Source: Synaphobranchus kaupii (Eukaryota; Chordata; Actinopteri; Anguilliformes; Synaphobranchidae). Taken from it: 64,000 bases of DNA. The position numbers and the translations under genes were made by a program. The stretch is taken from assembly GCA_029718625.1 (NCBI GenBank), contig CM056389.1, positions 3,755,234 to 3,819,233 on the forward strand, written 5' to 3'. The first letter of the stretch is position 1. The number at the start of each line of letters is the position of its first letter. Below the pieces are notes generated by a model. That model searched no databases. It was given only the letters and a program-made list of their open reading frames with translations, and was not told the DNA's origin. Positions 48,405-58,900 of this stretch are shown piece by piece.

Positions 48405-49770
48405 GTCCAAAAGAGAGACAAAGTATTTTGAACACCATTTAAAGACCGGGGAGAAAGAAGAGAGTAACAGAAGGAATACAATGGAATAAAAGAACGGAGT
48501 AAGTAGCCTGTTGTGGAGTGGGATGGAGAGAAGAGAAGCTAAAGGTGAAGGGGTGTGGGGAGGAATGGGATTCTGCTAGTATTAATCGCAATAACACGCT
48601 TAATTGATTAACATAGAAAACCGACAAAATGGCGCAATGTAGGTGTAATAGGCCCAGGTTATTTTGATTAAAAGAGTAGGCTAGGCTAGGCTACATTTTG
48701 ATAAAGATATATAAATAAGGATAAAGGTAAATAAATAAAAGTACCGTGGGAAAACACAGCCTAATCAAAGTGACAGTTCGGCACTAACATCCGTGGATTA
48801 AATTTTAGTGAACGTATTTTCTTAATTGAATTGATATCTGCGTTTATGAAACAATGTCCATATTAAATCAGCCAATCAGGCGGTGGTTTTGTAGGAAAAG
48901 TTCATGTCCACCCGGTGTAATATTTCAGCAATATGACATAGTGATGTGTCGTTCATGAACGATCCGAATCTTTTGAACAGCTATTTGTGTTTCCCATCAA
49001 AAATATTTCATAAAACGCGACCATAATGTTTTTGGTATATTATATTTTATATTAGAGTACATTTCCATAGCCTATAAGATTTTAGTCACGTTAACTGTCG
49101 CTGTTAAAAATAGAGCGAAGTTCACAAACTTCCCATGCACCCCTACTGGGGAATGACGTTGTCGAATGTGTTGTTTTGATACTTGTGTTGCTTTCAAAAT
49201 AAAGGGAGAGTTTGCATTAGCTGTTCAACTCGCAAATTATTCGTCGTCTCTCGATCGCTCAACTTCCACAGCCTTGCATAATATATCGACAGGAAGTCGT
49301 ACGTCTTGTAAAGTGAGTGGGAAAATATTATACATTAGGCTATATAGCCTATATTACATTTAATCAATTTCTAATTATTATTATATTCTAATTTAGGTGC
49401 GTGTGTGTCGGGGCAGTAGAAAACCGTAATGAAGGGAACGTAAATATGAACAAAAAAAAAAAAAGATACGTAGGTAGAGTATCATATATGTTCATGTGTT
49501 ATTTATGTCTTCTGCTAATGGGCAGATGTTTACAGTCCTCTGCCAGATATTTGGCGACTAGTATGTGCATTATTAGATTTAGTAGGCTAGTGTAATCCTG
49601 CCATTCATAGTCGTAAAGTGCCCCCCTCTCACACATGCATGCATGCACACATACACGCAAAAAGAACGAAGAGCCGTTCTTTTGATCTCGGAAACGAACG
49701 GAGCCATAAAATCCGGTTCCCTTAAAAGAGCCATAATTCCCATCACTAATATGACACGAGAGTGAGAATC
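48405..49770 (+). repeat. Segmental duplication, copy 1 (contains a hAT)
   Basis: About 550 bp from GAGAGACAAAG to GAATCCTCCCGTTCAG match 51720-52378 with few differences (shared GGAATAAAAGAACGGAGTA-type blocks). Copy 1 holds an 810-bp hAT that copy 2 lacks; copy 2 holds about 140 bp near 51940-52085 that copy 1 lacks. Confidence 0.85.
48939..49748. mobile_element. hAT element, 8-bp TSD atatgaca, with a known empty site
   Basis: It starts TAGTGATGTGTCGTTCATG and ends AATTCCCATCACTA. Exact duplications atatgaca lie at 48931-48938 and 49749-49756. The paralogous segment near 52347 reads through the site with one atatgaca. 810 bp, no transposase. Confidence 0.92.
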
Positions 49771-49774
49771 CTCC

Positions 49775-50418
49775 CGTTCAGGGAGTCCCACCCCCCAATT
49801 CCCATAGAGATCCATTCAAATGCAGAGAAGTTATAGTATCGCTTGTAAGAGTACCAGAAAATAAGATGTCAAGAGTCTTTTGGTATTGTTGGGTCACACA
49901 CATCAGGAAGTCATGGCAGGCAAACGATATGCGACCAAATATTTAAAAATGATTACTTTATTCTACATTATGTTAAACTGTCCAATATTTTTTGATGCCC
50001 GAAAATGGGGGGGGCGATGTACATAAGGTTCTATAATTTCTAAACGGTTCATCCGATATGGATGAAAATACCCTCAAATTAAAGCTGACATTCTGCACTT
50101 CAACCTCATTGTCATTGTATCCTTTCAAACTCAAAGTGCTAGAGTACAGAACCAAAATAACAAACAATGTGTCACTGTCCAATGCATTATGGTGCTCACT
50201 GTACATAAATGCTACACAATGAATATATAGTTTAGCACTGGCATTATTTATATAAAACAGTTGTTCACCTTTACCAAGGGTGCCATAGATTTTTGAGGTG
50301 AGTATAGTACTTGTTTATGGTCAATTTTTAATTCCAGATTACTTCGTCAGCACTAAGATGTGTGTGTGTGTGTGTGTGTGTGTATGACTGTGTATCTGTG
50401 TGTATGCCTTAGTGCAAA
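49775..50418 (+). repeat. Duplicated non-coding block, copy 1
   Basis: About 645 bp nearly identical to 54905-55552, including the GT tract and the end TATGCCTTAGTGCAAAG. An inverted third copy is at 53635-54560. Confidence 0.88.
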
Positions 50419-50449
50419 GAATGCCAAAAAAAGACAATATGCCTAATGA

Positions 50450-51563
50450 TTGATCAACATGGAGAGATACTGTATATCTCTCCTCCCTACCATCTATAAA
50501 GTGTTCATGAAGTGTATTCTAGCCCGGGTCCTTCCATGGCTGGTCGAGGATAATATCTTCTCCCCAAAGCAGGAGTCCTATATCAACAGGCAGGGAATGA
50601 ATGAGCACGTGTTTTGTCTTAAAACAGGGATCGATGATTTCAAGCATGAATCCTGTAGGCTGTTTTCAGTCTTTCTGGATTTCTGAGATGCTTTTGGTAC
50701 TTTGGCTCACAATGTTATGATCAGCTCACTAGAGGAAATACATTTACCTCAAGTGTTTATTGACATTGTTAAAGATGTGTATAATGGCTCTGTTATTCAG
50801 GTTATCTGTGGAAAACAGCTCACAGACCCTATACCTCTCCAGGTTGGCATTAAAACAGGCTGTCCATTGAGTGCAGTCAATTTTGTGATTGGCATCAATC
50901 AGTGGTTATAGTGGCTGTGTCTATGTGCCCCTCCCAATGTGATTTCCCCCCATACAGGGGTCTGCAGATGATGTCCAGTTAGCCTCTCCTGATGAGAGAG
51001 TAATAAAGAGCTTGCTCTCTCCAACTGACTCTTTTCTTGAGTGGTCAGGTTTGGAGGTGAATGGCTCTAAGTGTGCTGTTTTGTATGAGAAGAGGAGTGG
51101 GGGCAACCGTTGGGATAAAAGCCCTGTGTTCACTACAGCATCAAACCAGATTAGTGTATATTCTCTTCATGAGACATATACTTACCTTGGACATAAGTTT
51201 AATATAGCTGGTGAATGGAGGGAGCAGGTTAATGACATCATCTCTGAGTTTACAGCCAGGCTGCATATGATTGGTATTTCCACACTACCGCTGACTATGA
51301 AGTTAGAGGCAATTAGACAAGTGGCTCTGTCTAAAATTCAACATCTTTTCTCAAGTGTCCATATTCCACGCAACGTGCTATTTGAGCTGAATAATAAAAC
51401 TGTATGGTTAGTCAGGAAATGGTTTGGCTTAAATACCCACACCACCAGAGACATTATTTTTCACACCAAACAGGAGGGAGGGTTGGGAGTGCTGAATGTG
51501 GAATGGATCTACACTGCTACACGGCTCTCCCATCTTTTTAACATGCTGAACAGTGATGATTAA
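50450..51563 (+). pseudogene. Degenerate non-LTR retrotransposon reverse transcriptase
   Basis: Pieces of a reverse transcriptase are recognisable: ISLLPTIYKVFMKCIL, VFCLKTGIDDFKHES, VGIKTGCPLSAVNF and the active-site box as SADDVQLAS (usual YADD, so Tyr to Ser). An in-frame stop near 50684, another after NQWL and a frameshift before 50961 make it dead. The thumb region and SGLEVNGSKCAVLY follow in one frame to 51563. The style resembles the R2-like superclade; endonuclease and 5' end are missing. Confidence 0.82.
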
Positions 51564-51719
51564 GCAGTCAGAGAGCTTTCTAGAGCCTCGTTCTTTCTGA
51601 TATGGGGCGTTGCAAGGTTCTCTGGCCAGCGAGTCTGATCCAGGCTGTGGGGTGGTGTTAACTTCCTCTTGCCTGTCATTGTGAAACTGAAAGTATTTCA
51701 AACTCAAACGCCATTTCAC

Positions 51720-52378
51720 AGACTGAGGAGAAAGAAGAGGGGGTAAAAGAAGGAATAAAATGGAATAAAAGAACGGAGTAAGTAGCCTGTTTTGGAGTGG
51801 GATGGACAGAAGAGAAGCTAAAGGTGAAGGGGTGTGGGGAGGAATGGGAATCTGCTAGTATTAATCGCAATAACACGCTTAATTGATTAACATAGAAAAC
51901 CGACAAAATGGCGCAATGTAGGTGTAATAGGCCCAGGTTATTTTCAAATGTCCCATTTGGGTCCAAAAATAAAAAGTAGATAAAAAATTTACTTTTTAAA
52001 GTTTTACGTTTATTTCGGTAGCCTATTTTATTTAATTGATAGGCCTATTTTATGACAATTTTTACCACGTACTACCCTGTCGTTTGATTAAAAGAGTAGG
52101 CTAGGCTAGATTTTGATAAAGATATATAAATAAGGATTAAGGTAAATAAATAAAAGTGCCGCGGGAAAACACAGCCTAATCAAAGTGACAGTTCGGCACT
52201 AACGTCCGTGGATTAAATTTTAGTGAACGTATTTTCTTAATTGAATTGATATCTGCGTTTATGAAACAATGTCCATATTAAATCAACCAATCAGGCCGTG
52301 GTTTTGTAGGAAAAGTTCATGTCCACCCGGTGTAATATTTCAGCAATATGACACGAGAGTGAGAATCCTCCCGTTCAG
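51720..52378 (+). repeat. Segmental duplication, copy 2 (empty hAT site)
   Basis: It matches 48405-48938 plus 49749-49770 and shows the pre-insertion state of the hAT target. Confidence 0.85.
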
Positions 52379-52379
52379 C

Positions 52380-53600
52380 ACGGCTGTGATTGTGTGATAC
52401 GGTCGCAGGCACGTGACCGCCTCCAAATGTGTCTGAAAATAATTGACACATTTGGACAAAATAGATTTTCCTACACGGCAATAATTGGCCTATAGGCCCG
52501 TCTCTTGAATTGAGATTTATGGATAGAATAACAGTTTTGTTGGACATATCAAATATTATATTTGTATGGGCCATGTGTGGACACTGAGGTCAATTCATTT
52601 TTAAGCAGTTTGGATTTGTGATCAAATGTAGAATATGGGCAGAATATACAGAACGTGACATGTTATTGTAAAAGTTTTTGTGTTGCCCCCCCATTTTAGG
52701 TGATAGTAAGAACTAAGAGACATTACCCTAAATTGATTTCTACTATATTAAAGTCGATGGTCGTTTGTTAAATGGTGCTTGTTTGAATCCTAATGTATTG
52801 AATTTGTACTTGTTTCAATAACATTAAATGCAGCAACTACTTTAGTTGCAAGAATTTAATTAAATGTTTGTATTTTTGTACCACAAGGTGGCAGTATTTA
52901 GCTGTAGCCTACATGTAAAAAGCCTGTAATCTCAAAGCCACTGAAAAGCAGCATCATGTCAATGCGAGTCTCGGCTACATTATACAAACATAAAGCACCG
53001 ATAAAAATTATCTTGAAATGTCAATAAAGAAAACCGCATTCATGGACATAACAGCTATTTTGAATAATAGCCACACAGAGGGCGCTACTAACTCACTTAG
53101 CTAATATGGGGGATTAGGGTCCATCTCACTGAGCTCTATGGTCCATCGGTTATCACACTGAAGAAGTTTCGTTAGTTCAAGAGCAAAAACACTTACATTT
53201 TGTTAGCTCATTACAGTCGTCTTTGAATATTGGGCCACACGCTGTTTGTACACAATATTATTTCTTTTACGGTCTATGTGACGCCGCCACTTTTGTTCCA
53301 ATACAACAAACTATTTTGAATATTAATTTTTTTATTAATATTTTTCTTTAAAACCAGTGGATTTCTCTTGTCTAACATTTTTAATTCTCACGAGGGAGGT
53401 TCTCAAAAAGGTTTATTTTACTTTTGAATATTTATTTTATATGACTAGTTTGAATTCATGTGAGAGTTCATGTTATTTATTTTGAATATTTGAGTTTTTT
53501 AAATATATATTTGCCAGCCTGTATGTTGATGCTATTGATTTTTATTTATTTCAGTTGATTATTATTATTATTATTACCTATTATTACTTTTGATCAATTC
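52380..53600. other. AT-rich intergenic stretch
   Basis: I see no gene. It contains a CTCF-like CCACAAGGTGGCAG near 52879 (one mismatch), short ATT runs and no clear transposon ends. Confidence 0.6.
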
Positions 53601-53634
53601 CATTGAATCATTAATAAAATATTGCACAATCAAT

Positions 53635-55335
53635 ATACTGTGAGCACCATAATTCATTGGACAGTGACACATTATTTGTTATTTTGGTTCTGTACTCTAG
53701 CACTTTGAGTTTGAAAAGATGCCATGACAATGAGGTTGAAGGGCAGACTATCAGCTTTAATTTGAGGGTATTTTCATCCATATCGGATGAACCGTTTAGA
53801 AATAACAGAACCTTTTGTACATGCCCCCCCCCCCCCCCCAAATTTTCAGACATAAAAAAATATTGGACAGTTTAACATAATGTAGAATAAAGTAGGGCTG
53901 GGCTATATATCGTAACGATAATTATCGATTGCAGTAACGGCCGCTACCAGCATGTGGGGTATTGCCTTTCTTTTCATCTTTTTTTCTTTAATTATACCTG
54001 ATGCGGTAGTAATCTAAACTTCAAAACCCGTGTGAAATTCTTCCGGGAAAAAAACGTCATCACTGTCTACTGCGTGTTGATAAGACGGACAACCTCAGAA
54101 AGGCGTTGCGCTTTTCATGCGATTGACAAAAACACATCACATGATCACGTTAAAGCTGTACGACCTTGCTGCTGGTTGGTTGTCTTATCAGCACTCAATA
54201 GATATCAGCGGTGATGTTTTTTTCCGGAAGCATTTCACGCGGCCTCTGAGGTTTGGATGTTTACTGCCGTATATTGGGTATACTTAAAGAAAAAAAGACG
54301 AAAAGAAAGGCGCCCCACACGGTGGCAACGGCCGTTATTGCATTCGATAATTATCGATGTTGTATATCGCCCAGCCCTAGAATAAAGTAATAGTATTTTA
54401 AATATTTCGTCGCATATCCTTTGCATACCATGACTTCCTGAAGTGTGTGACCCAACAATACCAAAAGACTCTTGATATCTTATTTTCTGGTACTCTTACA
54501 AGTGATACTATAACTTCTCTGCATTTGAATGGATCTCTATGGGAATTGGGGGGTGGGACTAGATTTAGCTGTAAATTATGCTGGAATACATGGTTAGCGA
54601 ATTGGCTGTAAGTCTTCAAGGGTCTGAGGTATCAAACGAGACTCAACCATCATTCTGCTGCCAGATATGCAGTAGATATGGATGGATCACTTTAAGGGTT
54701 GTTTCTCCTGACAAATTTTCCTTTTAAACTCCATGGAAAAATAAGTCAGGAGAAGAAACCCTTCAAGTTATCCATCCATACCTACTGCATATCTGGCAGC
54801 AGAGTGATGCTTTAAGGCTTGTTTGATACGTCAGACCCTTGATGACTTAGAGCCATTTAGCCAACCATGTGTTCCATACTATTCCAGTGTAATTTACAGC
54901 TAAATCTAGTCCCATCCCCCAATTCCCATAGAGATCCATTCAAATGCAGAGAAGTTATAGTATCGCTTGTAAGAGTACCAGAAAATAAGATATCAAGAGT
55001 CTTTTGTCATTGTTGGGTCACAGACATCAGGAAGTCATGGCATGCAAACGATATGCGACCAAATATTAAAAATGATTACTTTATTCTACATTATGTTAAA
55101 CTGTCCAATATTTTTTGATTCCTGAAAATGGGGGGGGGGGGGGGCGATGTACAAAAGGTTCTATTATTTCTAAACGGTTCATCTGATATGGATGAAAATA
55201 CCCTCAAATTAAAGCTGACAGTCTGCACTTCAACCTCATTGTAATTGTATCCTTTCAAACTCAAAGTGCTAGAGTACAGAACCAAAATAACAAACAATGT
55301 GTCACTGTCCAATGAATTATGGTGCTCACTGTACA
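53635..55335. repeat. 1.7-kb inverted repeat (palindrome) upstream of the NLR
   Basis: The left arm (to 54712) and right arm (from 54745) are inverted copies, for example CTGCCAGATATGCAGTAG against CTACTGCATATCTGGCAG. The loop is about 32 bp at most. A 487-bp hAT splits the left arm. Confidence 0.88.
53893..54379. mobile_element. hAT MITE, 8-bp TSD gaataaag
   Basis: The ends TAGGGCTGGGCTATATATCG and the inverse of TATATCGCCCAGCCCTA, with inner ATAATTATCGAT motifs, and exact duplications gaataaag at 53885-53892 and 54380-54387. Confidence 0.92.
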
Positions 55336-55552
55336 TAAATGGTACACAATGAATATATAGTTTAGCACTGGCATTATTTATATAAAACAGTTGTTCACCT
55401 TTACCAAGGGTGCCATAGATGTTTGAGGCGAGTATAGTACTTGTTTACGGTCAATTTTTAATTCCAGATTACTTCTTGTCAGCACTAAGATGTGTGTGTG
55501 TGTGTGTGTGTGTATGACTGTGTATCTGTGTGTATGCCTTAGTGCAAAGTAC
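54905..55552 (+). repeat. Duplicated non-coding block, copy 2, next to the NLR leader
   Basis: It is nearly identical to 49775-50418. It ends about 230 bp before the NLR leader exon and therefore may contain part of its promoter. Confidence 0.88.
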
Positions 55553-55783
55553 CTATACCCTTAATGAGCCTGCAAGTGTCCATAGCATTTCTGTGTACTG
55601 TTACCTATACCCTTAATGAGCCTGCAAGTGTCCATAGCATTATGTGTGTCTCTGTGTGTATGAGTATGTTTCTGTGTATATGAATGTGTCTGTGTGTATG
55701 AGTGTGTATCTGTGTACGTGTGTGTATGTGTGTATGAGTGTGTATCTGTGTGTTCAGTATGTTCTCATTTTGTGTGTTTACAG

Positions 55784-55929
55784 GATGGCTAATTTGGAGC
55801 AGAAGCCACTTGAGGTCTAATCTGCTCTGACATGTTCCAGTCTCCTGAGATAGAGGGCGCTGTTTCTAAAATGAGTCTCTCAGCGAAGCCAGAGACCAAA
55901 GATGGAACTTGCAGCCCTGAGAGAAAGAG
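55784..55929 (+). CDS. NLR leader exon (coding from 55871)
   Basis: Acceptor tgtttacag at 55783, an 87-bp untranslated part with a uORF, then MSLSAKPETKDGTCSPERK. Donor AAGAG|gtaaaa, phase 2. The upstream acceptor implies at least one more 5' non-coding exon to the left. Confidence 0.75.
55785..55820 (+). CDS. Upstream ORF in the NLR leader exon
   Basis: An 11-codon ORF (MANLEQKPLEV, stop TAA) begins two bases after the acceptor tttacag at 55783. It precedes the main ATG (55871) by 50 bp and could lower or gate translation. It is too short to be called a protein with confidence. Confidence 0.3.
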   Translation: MANLEQKPLEV

Positions 55930-58900
55930 GTAAAAATATATGAATAAGACACTTAGGGCTCTATCTTGGCGATCTTGGCGCTTGGTCTAAGCCAAGGGGC
56001 CAAGACCGGGCTTTCGTTTTGATGCTCACTTCCTGGTTGGGCTGGTAGCGGCAATTGTGCCGTTGCTCACTAGCGCCACTGCGGTTTTTTGAAATTTTTC
56101 CCACAAAACTATTTTATTGCAATAGGTGCCTTTCCTTCATCTAATGCCTCTGCATGTGCTGATTTTTGAAAATATTGTGTCGTTTGGACAGGGTATTCAC
56201 ATTTGTTCAGGACCAATCAGAGGGACAGGTTGAGTCCTCTTCGGCTCCACGGAGCAGGCGCAGTTTGTACAAACGAGCGGCGAAAAAGTCTTCCGAGCTT
56301 CAATTCCGTTTTTACGAGGCCGTGGAAAGGCAATGGGTGACGTCACAGTGGCTTTGTCCATATTTTTATAGTCTATGGTCTAACGCATGGCATAAAGTCC
56401 ATTTAGCGCGTGTCCAAGTCCACTTTTGCTATTGTAACGGCATGTTTTTTGGGCGCTAAGCACGGAGCAGCGTGCAAATGGGCTGAACCTAGTTTCTTCA
56501 TTAATTATAGGTTAGGGTTAAGGTTAGGGTGTCTTGGGCGTGACATGCAATAAACCAATCAAAATGTCAATCCCATTCCCTTTAAAAGCCTGCTTTTCCG
56601 CCTTGGCGGATTGCTTATATGATGCCAAAACAGACATGCTCGTGCATGTTTAGTGCGATCAAGGAATAGGCTATATGGATCAATAGTAGCCTATGATAAA
56701 TATTATTCGTACTAACCATTATGAGTTCCCGGTAATTCCAGACAGTGCTGTTATTTTACAAAATGTATGCGGTTAAATTTTGTTAAAGTCACCTGCAACA
56801 GCCGAGAATAAGCTACCAACGGCTTCCGTCTCACCTTGGAAAACGCCAAATTAGCCTGCTTGTTTAACGAATTTCGTTTGATTATGCAATGAAGCAATTA
56901 ACTCATTTTCAAGCTTCATCCGAAGTTCATTACCTGCATTCTAATTTCGATTAATGAAATAAATAACGTTATTTTGCCTTAATCATGACAATAAATACAA
57001 TAAAGCTGTCAGATTGGCAACCCATAGGTTCACGCATATTTTCCCTTGTTTTATAATGTCCTGCTTAGGGAAATGTGACCATCCTGTTTTACTGGTAGTG
57101 TAATGCTTTAAAACAATCCATTTTCCCAGGAAGACCGTTAAAAGTGCGATTTACAGCAGGGGAAACAGACCTGCTCCTGTAAAGCGCACATGCAGATAAT
57201 GGTATTCAAATTAATTGTAACGTGCTGCAAATTTGTTTTCGTTTCTAATTAGACGCTTAGTTCTCTTTAAAATAGTTTTGTTCAGTTATGGAATAACAGG
57301 TGAAATCAGCTGGGTTTTAATAAGCTGAGAGTATGGAAACCTGGTCACTGTAATTAAAAAAATACGAAGGACGAAGAATAGCTAAGGTTACAATTCATTT
57401 AACATGGTGACATTTATCTCCGTTTTTTGACCATAGGCTATCGAAAAAACCTTATGCACAGCGAATCCGCTGTAGCCTATGCTATTTGAAAAACAATTAA
57501 AGCATTATTCACTGGACGAGGTTTTGAACTTTTTTCAGTCACAGTCCATTCTATTTACTTACAGGCTGTATTCCTAGATAAACAGAGCCGTATTGTAATG
57601 ACATCTGAAGCGCATTTACAGAACTCAAATGTCCGTCTATTGCAGTGCGCGAGTTTCCATTGAATGACAATTCACGCATTAGGTGTAAATGACAAGTCGC
57701 GCATTAGGCTTGATATAGGTGTTATCAGCTCCTTTTTAATGGATAGCCATTGTCCTGTACCATCGCACATCGCCTGGATGTTGAACGGCATGAACGCAAG
57801 GCGTTATAATGAACCATGCGCCGGGTGTAAGATAGCAAAGACACTTGCGTTTGGGTTAGTGCCGCTTAGCGCCGGGTGTAAGATAGGGCCCTTAATGTGC
57901 TGTGAGTTAGAACTGCAGTAAGAGGATGAGGTTAACTGGAAGCTCTGTCTCCATGTGCTGTGAGTTAGAGCTACAGTAAGAGGATGAGGTTATCTGGAAG
58001 CTCTGTCTCCATGTGCTGTGAGTTCGAGCTACAGTAAGAGGATGAGGTTATCTGGAAGCTCTGTCTCCATGTGCTGTGAGTTAGAGCTGCAGTTAGATGA
58101 TGAGTTTAACTGGAAGCTCTCTCCATGTGCTGTGAGTTAGAGCTGCAGTAAGAGGATGAGTTTAACTGGAAGCTCTGTCCATGTGCTGTGAGTTAGTGCT
58201 GCAGTAAGAGGATGAGTTTAACTGGAAACTCTGTCTCCATGTGCTGTGAGTTAGAGCTGCTGTAAGAGGATGATTTTAACTGGAAGCTCTGTCTCCATGT
58301 TTCTTTCACAGGGTCCAGGTAGAAAGAGCAGGGTCTCCCGTACCCAGCTGTCTGTCTATGAAGAGCGATGCTTCAATGGAACCTCCACATAACTTCAGAG
58401 GAGAGTTCACAGGAGATCAAAGGTAATTAAAAAGGTTTATATTGACACTACTGTTTAATTATACTTCAATGTCACTGGCACCTTTCTGGTGTAGGTGGAT
58501 GTATTAAGTCATATTCGGATGTTCCCTGAATTCGAGCCGCTATAAGAGGATGAGTTTAACTGGAAGCTCTGTCTCCATGTGCTGTGAGTTAGAGCTGCAG
58601 TAAGAGGATGAGGTTATCTGGAAGCTCTGTCTCCATGTGCTGTGAGTTCGAGCTACAGTAAGAGGATGAGGTTAACTGGAAGCTCTGTCTCCATGTGCAG
58701 TTAGAGCTGCAGTTAGAGGATGAATGTAACTGGAAGCTCTGTCCATGTGCTGTGAGTTAGAGCTGCAGTAAGAGGATGAGGTTAACTGGAAGCTCTGTCT
58801 CCATGTGCTGTGTTAGAGCTGCAGTAAGAGGATGAGTTTAACTGGAAGCTCTGTCTCCATGTGCTGTGAGTTAGAGCTGCAGTAAGAGGATGAGGTTAAC

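Noticed and set aside
49401..49595. A 64-codon frame with a lysine run
   Set aside because: It lies within the hAT at 48939-49748 and resembles no transposase segment.
56166..56459. A 97-codon frame in NLR intron 1
   Set aside because: It lies inside the foldback element (55956-57892), contains a common fish repeat end (TATAGTCTATGG) and has no domain similarity.
56511..56530. A telomere-like GTTAGGGTTAAGGTTAGGGT
   Set aside because: Only three degenerate units; too short to be an interstitial telomere.
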